A stretch of DNA of 64,000 nucleotides from Macrocystis pyrifera (lineage: Eukaryota > Sar > Phaeophyceae > Laminariales > Laminariaceae), in assembly GCA_031763025.1 (NCBI GenBank), contig JASSKH010000028.1:1488001-1552000 (forward strand), in the 5' to 3' direction. Positions 1-11,928 of the stretch are shown piece after piece; position 1 is the stretch's first letter; the number at the start of each line of letters is the position of its first letter. The position numbers and the translations under genes were made by a program. The notes below the pieces were generated by a model, which saw only the letters and a program-made list of their open reading frames with translations, did no database searches and was not told where the DNA came from.

Positions 1-539
1 GCTCACTTCGGACTTGGCTCGGAATGCCACGGGATCTGTTGATCTCACGGCGAGGGCCACGGTGTATTCCTGCCCCACGTGGTGATCCATGGAGTGCTTC
101 CAAACCCACCGCGCCTCCTCGGAAAAAATACTACTGGCGGGGACGTTAGTGCATGGAGAAAGCTTGCTGCCTCTCGATGCCGTAGGCTGAGCGTGACGGA
201 GGAGCTTTGTTCGTCCGCCTTCGGCGCGAAAAATACATTTGGAGAGCACCTGGGGTGCCTTTTTCCCCCCTTCAGAGGCACATGTACCCATGTCTTGCAC
301 GCCTGCACACCACAGAAGCCGCATGTGTCGCGCTGCTGCAAGACCTGCGGAGTACACGCAGATGTTGTACACGCTCGAACAACGGAGTTAACAACAACAG
401 GTTGACCAAAATTAGCACGAATTGTGTGAAGCTGAGTTATCTCTAGAGTTTTTACGGCAGTGCGATACTCCTTACCCAGCAAAACACTATGCGTGAGTTT
501 GCATAGGTACAGATTTGACACAGACAACAAGGAAGATGT
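1..539. other. No recognisable gene
   Basis: Open frames occur on both strands (for example minus 45-530), but none shows a domain, a motif or a splice structure I recognise. The sequence may be the distal part of the copia remnant that starts nearby, but I see no reverse transcriptase or LTR in it. Confidence 0.4.
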
Positions 540-815
540 GGCGTACCTCGAAGTCTAGGATGCGCCCCCCAACGTGTTGCCCCAGGTCGCGCACAAACCA
601 TCTCCATTTTGCAGGCTGGACAATCGACCGTTCTAACAGCAGAGGTTTGGGTACAATCTCGGGTGCCAGAGCCGCATCCAAGGCGTAGATGAGGTCAGCA
701 TGCAGAAGGGGAGGGTTCTCGCGCGGTGGGGCTTGGTGGAAAAGTACGTGGTCAATACCTTCCCGCGCTGTCATCAACGACAGCAGCCCATGCCCCATAG
801 CCTCGCGGTTCCGCG

Positions 816-1034
816 CAGTCTCCCCTTTTGTCCGCCCCCTCAGCACATCTCCATCCTCCGGGTGCCGCCCAGCTTTCCCCCTGGTCCGACCACCCTGTAC
901 ATCGCCACCATCTTCTTGGTGTCGTGCAGTTTCCCCCCTTTTTCGCCCTCTCTGCACATCGTCACCCCCTTCCTGGAGTCGTGCAGTCTCCCCCTAGTCC
1001 GCCCCCTCGGCACATCGCCATCCTCCGGGTCCGG
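816..1034. repeat. Minisatellite, about four copies of ~54 bp
   Basis: Four diverged units start near 816, 869, 922 and 979. Each carries a GCAG-pyrimidine tract, then GTCCGCCC-like and CACATCGCCATC-like words. On the minus strand the unit codes for a Glu/Gly/Arg-rich repeat (EDGDV-RGRT-RG-), so it expanded without losing the open frame in this stretch. Confidence 0.75.
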
Positions 1035-1709
1035 GATATAAGAACCTAGTTCCCGGGCAGCACGCTGTGAAAGCTGTGTCTGCGGTGACGGCTGCGGTGG
1101 CGACGGCGGCGGCGGTGACGGTGGCGGTGGCGGTGGCGGTGGCGATGGCGGCGGCGGTGACGATGACGGCGGCAGCGACGGCGACGATGACGGCGGTAGC
1201 GGCGGCAATGACGGCGGTTGCGGCGGCAGCAGTGGGGATGAAGACAGTGGCTCGGGCCATACGTCGGGACCCCTCAGAGGCTCCGGCGTACCCGAGGGCG
1301 GTGGCGACGATGACGGCGGGGAGCTCTCCTCCTCCTCCGGCAGTAACCCCACAAACGGTTTCCTCGGATGTTCCCAAGGAACGTCGCGGGAGAACGACCT
1401 CCGGCCAGATACCAGCAGAATCTTGCTGCAGTCTGCTGAGGTACAAGCAAGCTTCCACCTTTGCCTCCGTCTTGAGGATCCTCCTGATGTGGTGAATCCC
1501 GGTTTCAGAAACGGGAGCAACCGCGCAAACGGTGCTCTCTCGTAGAATTTACGGTACAATAAATGCACTTCCGGCTTGTCTCTTACCCTCGCCGTCGTGT
1601 TGGATCGCATCGCTTGCGTACACGCATGACTCAGCCCAGAGGGGCCGCATCGCCGGCATCCTCGCATCGCCGAACAGGCGGGGGGCCTCCAGGCGGGACG
1701 CCAACGCAA
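840..1709 (-). pseudogene. copia-1 integrase C-terminal part and proline-rich linker
   Basis: One long minus-strand open frame (289 codons). Its middle contains SFSRDVPWEHPRKPFVGLLPEEEESS in two adjoining blocks, a pattern seen between integrase and reverse transcriptase in copia Pol. It runs into a Ser/Pro low-complexity region (about 1070-1330) and then into the 54-bp minisatellite. The start of the frame is arbitrary. A short segment at 560-660 (minus, KWRWFVRDL) could be the beginning of reverse transcriptase, but I am not confident. Confidence 0.5.
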
Positions 1710-1710
1710 G

Positions 1711-2444
1711 CTACAGCGTCATGGCGATCCGTCGCTCGACCACACCGTTATGCTTCGGCGAATCGACGGGTGTGCGCTCGCGGCGAATGCCACGCTGGTT
1801 GAGCATCTCCATGAACTCCACCTTGATGAACTCGGTGCCGTTGTCCGGGTGAAGAGGCTCCACGATGGACGGCACACAAATTGCGTTGATGTCGGTCAGA
1901 AAGCCAGCGAAAACCTTTGGGACGTCAGACTTCCGCTTCAAGAAATACGGCCATCTCAGTCGCGAGTAGTCGTCGACGATCAAAATCAAGTACTGCGCAC
2001 CGCCGGCAGACTGCTGTCCCTACATATCCACGAGCAACCACTCAAGAGGCCTGGTGGAGCGACACTCGGTCGTCCACGGCACCACCATACTCCTCCCTGT
2101 CGCCTCAGAACACCCAGCACGCGAAACCAACTCCCCAAAAACCTTAATGTCCATCTGGCGTACCGTCTTACGAAGGGTGTCAGCATGGGAGTGGGCAAGG
2201 GAAACGTGAAGGTCGTCGTTAACATCAATCTTCCGCATTTTTCCGGGGGATAAAACGGTGGCAGCAATCGGGCCGCTACAATCTGCGTGGCGTCTACGTA
2301 TGAACCCGCGTCCCTACGCATGAAAGACAACTGCCCATTCAACATGTGGGCTCCCAAAGCATCAAGTGTCACCGGGCATTTCAGCATTACTGCATGAAGC
2401 GAAAACAGGTGGAAGCGAACACCGGGTACGCAAGCTACGTCCAA
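1711..2444 (-). pseudogene. copia-1 pre-integrase region and integrase core
   Basis: At 1986-2444 (minus) the reading ACVPGVRFHLFSLHAVM has the pattern found between protease and integrase in copia Pol. At 1711-1989 (minus) is the integrase core: DDYSR early, HPDNGTEF around the second catalytic Asp, then SPKHNGVVERR with the catalytic Glu. These are the hallmarks of the copia DDE integrase, which inserts the cDNA into the host genome. The first catalytic Asp lies in a broken stretch near 2030-2240, where frames change (GRSMVVPWTTECRSTRPLEWLLVDM). The stretch is a pseudogene. Confidence 0.8.
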
Positions 2445-2471
2445 CAGCCTAACTTGAACGTCACACCGAGT

Positions 2472-2960
2472 TCACATTGGAATCTGACCGAAGTAGTCTA
2501 CTTTCATTGACCTCATGTCATCGACCACCACACTGTTCTTATCGGGGGGAGGGGAGGTACAATCTACCGTACCAAACGGGTTTCCAGTCACATGAAAGGT
2601 CGCTCCCGAATCCGATACCCACTCTTCTCTCCCACTAACCCAAAATAAATCGTCAGTCGCCTTGCCTTGGTGCGCAAACTGCGCGGTGAGAAGGTGCGGG
2701 TCGAACGCAGGCGCGGGGTCGCCGTTGTTCGCTGGGCCAGGGGCAGGGGAAGTGCTCGACGAGGGCTGCGACGGGGAAGCTCCGGCCGAGGTGTACCCAC
2801 CACTGCCGTAGGGTGTCTGTTGCAGCCAGCCACCTCCGTAGTGCATCTGTTGAAAGGGGTGAGGAGCACCAGCACACGGGACCACGACGTTCATCTGCGC
2901 GGGAGCTACCCGGCATTCCGCGACGTAGTGGCCCGGTCTGCCGCACCGGAAGCAGAGCCC
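2472..2960 (-). pseudogene. copia-1 zinc knuckle and aspartic protease
   Basis: On the minus strand a CCHC knuckle with spacing C-x2-C-x4-H-x4-C (CFRCGRPGHYVAEC) lies at 2913-2954. It would bind nucleic acid as the Gag nucleocapsid part. The same open frame continues into a Gly/Ser/Pro-rich linker and then the protease active site WVSDSGATFH, with the catalytic Asp codon at 2610-2612. Asp-Ser-Gly is the usual copia form of the retropepsin triplet. This is the best preserved part of the element. It joins gag upstream and the pre-integrase region downstream. Confidence 0.8.
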
Positions 2961-3189
2961 CTTGCGCCTCCATGGCGTGTTGTTCGGTGGGGGCCTTCAG
3001 CCTGCCGGAGTCATTACAGGCGGCGGGGGCATTGGCGGCATTGTCCCTGGTGGTGGGTCGGTAGGTACCCAACCCATGGAGGGGACTACCCCACCCGTAC
3101 CGAAGGGGTTAGGACCAGAGTCATCTTAACGGTATCTGCAGGCCACGGCATTCTAACGCCATTTGGGGCCGGTTTGGGGCCGGTTATCC

Positions 3190-4330
3190 CCCCCGGCGAA
3201 GCTCCTCCCCGGTTGCCAACTTGCTGATGGGGACGATGCTGTTGCTGCTGCTGCTGCTGGGGCTGCTGCTGCTGATGGGGCTGCTGCTGCTGCTGCTGCT
3301 GCTGCTGCCCACCTTTGAACTTCCCGCCTCTCCTGTTCCTCCTTTCCCCTCCTGGACCCACACCTCCACCACCGGTACGCTGCGTACCTTCGGCGTACAA
3401 GGCATGCTGATCTACCACTCCCTGAACGCCCACAACGCCTAAGAAACCATCTCCTTCTCTACCTTGCCGTTGGCATACGCGTCACGGATAATGTCATCGA
3501 TCGCGGAACGGGGGATGAAAGGGCGGGAAATAATTGACTTACTTTTTATCGTGTACTAATACGAGATATTGTTGACTATGTGGCGGTTCACTTCATCTAC
3601 ACTCTTACCGCAGCCCAGCACAGCCAGCTCATCTGCTGCCATGTGTACCCTTCCTAGAAACAGCAGGGGGTTCTCGTCCTCGGTCATCCGGATGGTCTCA
3701 AATTATCTCTTCAGCCTGTGTGTCGCTGCTATCGTCTTAGGCATGTAATAGTCTTCCAACTCTTTCCAAGCGCCACCTGGCGACATTGCCTTCTGCATGC
3801 GAAATTCGGCCATCGCCTATCCCGTCATTGACTCCATCATCAGCCCATACGCCAATCGTGCATCTCTTATCTCTTGGGGTGAGTGCCTGGATGCTAGCTC
3901 CTCTGGCGACACCCTCATGTCACCTACCAAAACTGCGATAGCCGTGTTACTAAGCACGTACAGGCAATCAAGCGACGACAGCTACGCTAAAAACGTTCTG
4001 CGCCACATACTACAGTGGGCTTCTATGTTATCGAACTTTGGGGGTCTCCACTGGGTTAAACTAGGGTGGTATAAAGAAGGTTATGGCGTGCCTGATTGGG
4101 CTTCCAGCCCAGGTGTCGGCACAGTCGATGTTGCTTGTTGTTGCCTCGCTGCTTCTTCACTCCTCCCCCCACCCCCCCCCCCCCCCCCGCTCCGTTCCAG
4201 TTCGCAGCGCGTCCCTCTCGGCGCGCAGCCTCTGCTGCTCCACCAGCCTTTCCTGGACCTCGATTTTCTCTCTTACTTTTTACGTCTTCTCCTCATTTTC
4301 CACGCTGGCTTACTGACTAGGCACATAATC
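3190..4330 (-). pseudogene. copia-1 gag (broken)
   Basis: Read on the minus strand. A charged coiled segment (about 4190-4300, Glu/Arg/Gln-rich) is followed by a copia-type Gag core. Near 3990-4040 is a stretch like the start of the domain (LTQWRPPKFDNIEAH). At 3690-3790 AWKELEDYYMPKTIA is followed by a segment with FLGRVHMAADELAVLGCG, a pattern typical of copia Gag capsid-like domains, where it supports particle assembly. In-frame stops lie in the core (for example after MMESMTG near 3822 and near 3698), and the frame changes before the polyQ tract. The Gln-rich tract is encoded by CAG codons, seen as CTG on the plus strand at 3238-3309. Identification rests on motif pattern only. Confidence 0.7.
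3238..3309. repeat. (CTG)n tract in copia-1 gag
   Basis: Interrupted CTG repeats on the plus strand, coding polyglutamine with a few Pro and His residues on the gag (minus) strand. Confidence 0.85.
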
Positions 4331-4679
4331 TAAACCAGGCATGCTGGAAGCAGGTTTCCACCACTCTAGGTTGGCCTTGGCTACGCTTACCAATAGAAGA
4401 TCACCGGCTTAAACTAGTGTGTTGATTGATGTCTAAAGGTATAGACGCAGCTGGCACGGGAACGCGTGGTTGACTTCAGATTATACCACGGAACTCCTCT
4501 TATTATATCCGAGCTGTCGAGTGCCAGCACATGACGACGCATGCAGGTCATTATCCAGTAAGTTGCCAGCACAATAAACCTCCCGCTGGTCTCACAGAAT
4601 ATTTGCCTAAATATCCTTTCTTATACCCCTACATCAATGTATGGAACTCCCTAATGTTAGATGGAACATCTCCGTCGTG
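4331..4679. other. No recognisable feature
   Basis: Mixed-composition sequence upstream of copia-1 gag, where a 5' LTR and leader would be expected. I could not find a matching second LTR below the element. Confidence 0.4.
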
Positions 4680-5935
4680 TTCCTGAGCATAATCAACAGT
4701 TTGCGGCATCGCGCGCGGCAGATGTCGCGAAGCACCCCGCGGCTAAACCCACGGCAAGTGCCGCGGCGGGTGCCGCATTGCTTCGCGGTACGTGCCGCGG
4801 TATTAATCGTGGCTTTAGTCGCGATCCTTACCGCGCTTCTTGCCTCGGAACTGGCCGCGGCTGTTCCCACGGCTGTTCCCGCGGATGTTCCCGCGGGGCC
4901 TACCGTGGGTATTATGGTGGCGTGCCGTGGGTACCGTGGGCCTTGCCGCGGCGTGCCGCGAGCTTTGCTGCGACGTGCCTCAAGGATTGCCGCGGGCCTT
5001 ACCGTGACACTCGTGCCGCGACATGTCGTGACATGTCGTGGCAACGTGTCGCACCACGTCGCGAAAAAGTAAAAAAGTGTACATCTCTAACGGATGCCCT
5101 TTATTTGGTTTTAGGGTGGCATCATGCCGTGGCAGTGACCATGACAAGCCAAGGCAATTGCCATGGTAGCCCAGGTCATTTGTCACGGCGAACCACGGCA
5201 CGACTACCATGGCAACTCCTACGGCATACTATGGCAAGCCCCACGGCAAGCGCTGGCATCCCCACGGCAATTTGCTAGGCCAACGGCACGCCACAGCAAG
5301 TCCCACATCATACCCCGGCAAGCTTCACGGCACGCCACGGCATGCCCCACGGCATACCACGGGAGGCCTCACCGCATGGAATGGCTGAGCGCGAAGCGCT
5401 ACCCGTCATCTGACCGGAGGGTGAGATCGGAAGTGAGTAATATGACTCACGAAACGCGACCTGTCACCACTTAGCCGGTCAAACGACGCTCGGTCGCGTT
5501 TTGCGCTCGGTGCCTCAGGCGGCTCCTGCGGAGAGCTAACTGTGTTTGCGCACCTTGTGAGTACGATCAGATCCGGGTTATATGAGGTTCGGGTGGGGTA
5601 GGGTCCAATTGGGGTTCAGACCCGGGTGGGACTAGGGGAAATAAAAATACACGAAGCGCGACCGGTCATGCACTTGACAGGTCAAATGACGTGTTGTGCC
5701 GTGGGGGTTGTCAGCAAAGCAAGCATGGCAGTGCGTGAGTTGCTATTGGTTACCATGGCAGGTCGTGGGACTTGCAATGGGTTGCGATGTAGCTTCCTAT
5801 GACATGCCGTGGGTGATGTTTCCATGACTTATTGCCATGGGGGCAAGTGCCACAGCACGTGCCAAGGGAACAGCTATGGCACATGCCGTGACAGCTGCCA
5901 TAGCCGATGGCAACCCCGCGGGTTGCCACCGCATA
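4680..5935. repeat. Arrays of degenerate ~10-bp GC-rich words
   Basis: Three sub-arrays are built from related words. At 4735-5050 the core is GCCGCGG or CCGTGGG. At 5150-5370 it is CCACGGCA. At 5720-5930 it is GCCATGG, GCCGTGG and their complements. Successive cores are commonly 10 to 12 bp apart. Frames on both strands stay open for 70-200 codons only because of this composition; I do not regard them as genes. Confidence 0.7.
5440..5695. repeat. Pair of ~45-bp direct repeats
   Basis: At 5449-5493 and 5651-5694 the sequence reads ACGAA-CGCGACC-GTCA, about 12 bases, then GGTCAAA-GACG. The pair sits between the second and third sub-arrays of the ~10-bp words. No gene lies between them. Confidence 0.5.
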
Positions 5936-8900
5936 CGCCCGACGGGTCGCCAATAAAAAAAACATATTATGTGTATCCGTGAGACCGGTCGCTGGGTCGT
6001 GGTTCGCCATGGTTACGACCCGACGGTCCCTTGCATTGGACAAGACCCGACTGCAACGTACACTGACAGACCCTGCCTTCGTGCTTGTGCGTTCGGGAGT
6101 AGCACATTATTTGGGCCCCGTAAATGTAGTAGTGTTTTTATGTGCTGCAGCAGTAGACGCGTTCGTCCTCGCATAGTCTATTTCGTTTTTCGTATCGGTA
6201 TAGAACAAGCCTTGGACATGTAAAAAGTTTTTTTTATCTTTTTCCAGGTGCCTGATATACTGGCAGTGGGCATTTAACAATTGCATACATATTGACGGGT
6301 ACTCTAGTAGTAGCGTTGGTGGTGCGCATTTGCGTTCGGTCACGCTTCCGTCTATGTTGTACAGTGCCCAGAGCTTACGTTGCACTGCATGTGTGTCGTT
6401 AAGGTCATTGGCTACCGTCGTCGTCAAAATGCGCTCCTACAGTTTCGCTGCATCAGGAATTCCTTGTTTACATTATGTTTTTTTTTCTGAAGTTCGGAGT
6501 TGTCCCACTAGGCCGACATTTCAGGTGTGGTGAACGATGGCTGGGACCCACAGAGCAAAACATCAAGTTCACGGAGGGTACCTCGCGCATGTACTTTAAG
6601 TTGGTTAACACGTAGGGTCGCTGCAGGAGCTACCGTAGATGTAAAACGCACAGGGATATAGACAAAGAACGGAAGCAACGGCGCCGAGTACAAGTTTTCT
6701 TCAACTGGAATCCATGTGTGATTTGGCTACTTCCATGGGACCTGGTGATTTTGTTTCCAGCGACAAGCTTCCAGCGTTCTGCTACAGATAAGCTGTGGAG
6801 CACACCACCCACATTGCTAGCGCACGGTAGGTGATAAGCATGCACCAAAGATATCAGCGATCTCGTCACTTCATTGCCAATAATAATGTGACAGTGGTTA
6901 TTTTGATGACAGTTGACGGATTGACCACTCCTCCACTGAATTTTCAGTAAGGTACTACTAGCACGCGCTCATGTCGACGACGGGCAAGAAGGAAGCGACA
7001 GCCTATCTTAGCGGAGGCGAGCGGTCAGCAGAAGATGAGGAGGGCGCAAATCGCGATTTACCGACTGTGATATATGCAGAACCCTCGACGGGCTTTCACC
7101 GAGTGCACGGCCGCCACACTTACTCACTTTTGTCCTCCGCTGCTTTCAAAGTAGTTTGCGTGTCACCTCGACTGGAGAACAACTTTCACTTTCGTTGCGT
7201 TTGGCGTTCACCGTAAGCCATTGTTGGGTTCCTTGCAATTATTTTGTTCGATACAGGGTTCACCACTAGGCGAGCGTCCAGGCACGGTTATTCTAACACA
7301 AGCGGAGAAGGACTACTGTAGCTCGACCGCGAGGCCTTAAAGTCCCTCGTCACGGAGGAGAGCGAATATGGACCTTCGCAGCTGCCACCGTGCTTTGATA
7401 GAGGTCGCGTAATTTTGCCAAAATATTCCTGAGGAACTACCCGGTAAGGCATGCCCCTTATCCCGTTCTCAAGTTGTACGATAAGGCATTCTACATTCGT
7501 TGCACACCTACCACTGTAGGCCTTGGCGTTCTCACCAGGTTAAGCCAACCTTTTTTATTAGATTCGTTTTCGGTTGGTGTACAGAGCCTCAATCGAGAGT
7601 GAGGAGTCCCAGGAAAATGCAGGTGCACCGCTACCGAGGCATGCGTCCGATATGTGAAGTGCCGACATTGCCCGAATCCGCGTGGAGGAGCTGGTTGGTC
7701 GCTTGAAGTCGGCCGAGACATTACTTGCAAGGTAATCCGCAGGAACCGCTTAACCTCCAGAGCCCTGAAGGATGTCGAAATGCCACGAGCACCGCTAGGA
7801 AAAAGAACAGACCCGCCCTTAACCAGATGCACAAAAACAAGTGCATTCGAATTTTTTCACCAGGAAGTGCGATGAATGAAGCTGTCGGCATGATGGGGGG
7901 CGGAAACACGATCGGCGCCTCGGGGGCATATGTTTTCACCCGGACCCGCATCCCCTGCCGGCGGGAAGGTCTCACACCGGAGGCGGAGGGCGGAAGCGTG
8001 AGGGGGTCATTCTCGAGCGGTGATGATCGCAAAGAAGATGTTGGCATGGGCGACTATTTCGCTGTGGGTTGAAGTATAAAATAGATGTGAACGACAAAGG
8101 GCGGGCTACGGCAGTTAGGTGGATATCCGTCCTTGGGGTAGCGCCGAGAGGTCGGAGGGAACGAGCCGCCGGAAACAACAGCTCCGTCTCAATGCCCGGA
8201 GTTGAACCGGAATATATCCTGCCGGCCCAGGCTTGTAGCCCCTCATTTCAGTTGTGCCTACATCTGCAATTGATGGTCCACCTGCAGACCGACGACAGGT
8301 GTGGAATGCTCGTCCCTCTACGGTACAGTCGCCACACCCCCCGGCATTTTCCCCGGGTGTCTACGCGTCTCATTTCTGTGCCTACAACACCTGCGAAGAA
8401 CAAACATAGTGTGGATGTATGGGCACAATGCACAGTGGTGGTGGAAGGTTCAGACCCCGAGTCTGCAAGGTGCCCTAGTAAGGCGATGTGAATTGAGGGC
8501 TACTTTCTATAACGATACATGAATCGCTGCACACCCTTTCGCTGCGCTAAAACCTTGCGCATGCTGCATTGCACCCTGGTGTAAATAGCGACGGGGACAC
8601 ATGCCATTCTAACAAATACACGTTCACTGTAGTTGACGCTTGTTTGTATATTCTCCAGTCTCATACATACCAGTAAATACGTACACAAGTTATTGACGCG
8701 TGCAACACTCTTCTTCTCCTTCTTCTTCTTCTTCTTCTTCGTCGTTTCCAAAATAGCCAAAGAGCCCCAGCAGCCCTCTAAGTTATTCTAAGAAGCTATG
8801 AGCTGGTGCAAGTTAAAATACGGCAATAATCTCCCCCACCAATGCTGGCATCAGTATCTACTGGGGTGGAACATATCTGGTATCATACTGACCACCATGA

Positions 8901-9286
8901 ACAGCGGAAGAGGGTGACATGATCGTTTGTTCGGTTGAGATCCTAGGGCTGGCGCTAGCGGACAAAGTGTTTCCCAACCAAGCACGGGCCTCAAAGACGG
9001 ACAAGGATAGGCAGGCGTCGCCATATATATATATGTTTCTTTCTTGTTTCTGAGCAGTCCGGCTCCAGGTACTCCAAATCATGTCTACACATTGTTTCGC
9101 GTAAACAATCGAATATCTGATCTGTGCATGTTCAACATTAAGCAAATCACATCACCAAAATTCGATCCTACAGTAAAACCAAGTAATTTCAAGGCAACGC
9201 CTACTGTTCGCACTTTTTCCGCACACATGTCAAAATATCCACGCCGGTTTTTAGAGACACTGATACCTTGCACACGTCTTATTTAT
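5936..9286. other. Intergenic stretch without a convincing gene
   Basis: Several open frames of 60-140 codons exist. The plus frame 7725-8072 and the following plus frame 8069-8491 look slightly protein-like (for example GSAMNEAVGMMGGGNTIGASGAYVF), but I recognise no family and see no clear exon borders. A (TTC)n tract lies at 8708-8741. Confidence 0.4.
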
Positions 9287-9432
9287 GTGAAGGTGTTACC
9301 TACTGAGCTATAGGGGAAACATATCAGTCAATTACCCAGCCCAGGTTAAACCTTTGTAACACTCCCCCCCCCCTCTGAACGGTGGGATCTTTGGGGCGCC
9401 GGTACCGTATACGGCCGTACGCTGACCTACCC
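9287..9432 (-). repeat. tRNA-derived SINE-like repeat, left copy
   Basis: On the minus strand TAGCTCAGTAGG (9299-9310) fits the RNA polymerase III A-box consensus exactly. No good B box follows, so this copy is worn. About 145 bp is clearly similar, in the same orientation, to 20622-20770 on the other side of the gypsy element, including the GTAACACTC and ACCGTATACGG-CGTAC words. The repeat could be a SINE or a decayed tRNA gene with a duplicated flank. Confidence 0.6.
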
Positions 9433-9493
9433 GTTTCGTTTTAATACCGGAAGAACCAGGGAGATATGTCTTTAGGGACCGCACGCGCACGCG

Positions 9494-9498
9494 TTTCT
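9494..9498. other. Target-site duplication, left (TTTCT)
   Basis: TTTCT directly precedes the left LTR and recurs at 20563-20567 directly after the right LTR. A 5-bp duplication fits a Ty3/gypsy integrase. Confidence 0.75.
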
Positions 9499-10046
9499 GT
9501 TGCAGCGCCGACAGTGCTTCGAGGAGGATACTACGGCGACAGTGCTTCGAGGAGGATAATACGGCGTGAGACAGCTGTTCTGATCAGTGTCACGCGTCGG
9601 GTCTATTCGATAGGCAGAGGGCAAGCTTTGATTAGCATCCTCTGGGCGGATCTTATAGGGGCAGGGAGGACTCCCGGTGTGGGAACGCCTTCGGTCTCGG
9701 GTACAGAGCCAGTAATGAGGTTCCGGGACCACCCGGTGTTTACTCGACACCACCAAGAGAAGAAAGAAAGTCAAAGCCAAGTGATCTGTGATACCTGTCC
9801 TATCGACCCCCAGCCCCTTGGGCCCTGCCTTGCCCGTCGTGCCCGTCATCGTGTCTGTGGTGCTTCGTTGAGTGTTCACGCTGACTGCTTGCATCTACCG
9901 CATCGCATCGATCCACGTTTTGCGTGACCTGATCATTACTGCTTGAAGGCACTTCCTCGAACTCCCAAACAACAGGTGAGCCGGCCTCAGAGATCTAACG
10001 AGCGCAGGTCCTTCTTAGGGTCTGAGAGCTGTACCCTGCTGTAACA
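9499..10046 (+). repeat. Left LTR
   Basis: Starts GTTGCAG and ends TGTAACA. It matches 20041-20562. I count about five substitutions, one 2-bp indel and a 28-bp tandem duplication present only in the left copy (near 9527-9554). No clear TATA box was identified. Confidence 0.9.
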
Positions 10047-10950
10047 TGATGAACCCAGGCTGATCGAAGTGCATTGCAGGAGATCGGAGTGTCTGCAAAA
10101 CAGTTGCAGGGGATCCGAAGAGTTTGCAAAATCGGGGGAATGGTGCTATCATGCATGCTCATGCGTCACCTCACATTGATCTCGTATATTAGTCCTATAC
10201 ACTCTTGTACACCCACATTCGTATGCATGTGAAAACCTGCATGTTTTTGTTTTGCCCGCCTGGCATTATGGCCATACTTGCAATGCTGTTATGTGTGCAC
10301 GCTGCCAATGGCGCTTCGCCTGTTCGTTCTGTATTGCTTTGAAGATATGTGCTCGGTCAATGCATGCAGGCATACTCGTTGTTCGTGCTCCGTCTGCCTG
10401 TTGCCCGTGCTCGTTTGCCTGCTCATTGTACATGTTCACACACATGCACGTTCGTTAATAAATGACTGCATGCTATTGACCACATATCATCTTCAAAAAC
10501 AAATGCACACGACAGGTGTCGACAGACCAAAGGCGCCGTACGTACTGATACACGCATAGTCTCGTATGCCGTTCGCCCGGGTTAGGTGACACCGGTAACC
10601 AATCACGTAGAACCTATTGCTGTACTGATGCCGTCCAAGAGCGAGGTCATTTATAACACATTTTTTTTGACGAACACGTAACTCGCTTTCAGGCCAAGCA
10701 TGGACCAAGAATTTTAAAACACTAACACTATTTTTTTTTTCCCACCTGTCACGCAGACAATCTCAAATAACACAAGGGCTGTGAACGATGTTGACCGCAT
10801 GTGAACATATGTTCAAAATACAACCAGATACATGTGTCCTTTCCTTTTTTTTTTTTTCTTTTTCTGTGTGGTCATACAATGCCCCGAGCGTACACGCAGG
10901 GTAAATCGTACAGCAGACCGCAGAAAGGAAAGGGAAGGAAATTGGAGAAA
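10047..10950 (+). other. Retrotransposon leader (untranslated)
   Basis: About 900 bases separate the left LTR from the first Gag methionine. The bases next to the LTR (TGATGAACCCAGGC) do not start with the TGG expected for a primer binding site matching a tRNA CCA end. There are A- and T-rich homopolymers near 10730 and 10845-10863. No gene is seen. Confidence 0.6.
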
Positions 10951-11755
10951 CATGGACGACAGCCACGCCACCAACGAGGACGTCCGTTCCGGCGAAGGAG
11001 GCAGTACGCGGGGCGACGGACCATTTCGTAGCAGCAGCGACCGGGGGAGCGACAACGACCAGGACCGCGGTGGTAACCGCAGCAACAGCGGTCATCCTCT
11101 CGAACGCGTCCACAGCGTAGGAGGGGGGGGGGGCATGGGCGAACCCTACCCATCTAGCAACTACGGCCGTGGTCGCGACCAGGAGCGGGAGGATAGCGGT
11201 CCTCGTAGCCGTGGCCGCCGCTCTAGCAGCGGGCAGGAGCGGCGCGACAGTAGCGAGCGCCGCAGCCGCCGGGGCCGGGGCAGCGACAGAAAAAAAACGC
11301 AGCGGCCGCCGTGGCCACGGCCGCGCTAGCCAAGAACGCCGCCGTCGTCACCACAGTCGCGGCCGCGACCACAAGGAACGCCGACGCAGCCGTAGCCGCG
11401 ACAGCAGCGAGCGCCGCAGCCGCCGAGGCCGGGGCAGCGACGGAAAAAAACGCAGCGGCCGCCGTGGCCACAGCCGCGATAGCCAAGAACGCCGCCGTCT
11501 TCACCACGGCCGCAAGCGCGACAGCAAGGAACGAAGCCGCCACCGCAGTCGCGGCCGCGACCACATGGCACGCCGTCGCCGCCGAAGCCACAGCAGCCAC
11601 GGCAGTGCACCCCGGGAGAGCCGCCGCCGCAGCAAGAAGGGGAGGTCGGTACGGAGCCAACAACAGTCCCCGTCGCCAGAACATCAAAGGGAACGGCCGT
11701 CGTCGCTCTCACAACAGAGGCAGCAGCTGCCACAGCAACAGCAGCAGCTGCCGCA

Positions 11756-11797
<42 letters not shown>

Positions 11798-11866
11798 CAG
11801 CACAGCAGCAGCAGCAGCACAGCAGCAGCAGCACCAGCACCAGCAGGAGCAGCACCAGCCAGCAGC

Positions 11867-11928
<62 letters not shown>

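Larger units (their letters stand above)
540..4330 (-). mobile_element. Decayed Ty1/copia retrotransposon (copia-1)
   Basis: Reading on the minus strand from high to low coordinates, the order is Gag coiled region, Gag core, polyQ, CCHC zinc knuckle, aspartic protease, pre-integrase region, integrase core and a proline-rich linker. This is the copia order (integrase before reverse transcriptase). No reverse transcriptase, RNase H or LTR was found below 840, so the 3' half is lost or unrecognisable. Several stops and frame changes break gag, so the copy is dead. The coordinates are those of the recognisable protein remnants, not of true ends. Confidence 0.8.

Noticed and set aside
4641..5278. 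Plus-strand frames of 143 and 205 codons, one resembling a membrane protein
   Set aside because: They follow from the ~10-bp GC-rich repeats and switch with the repeat phase.
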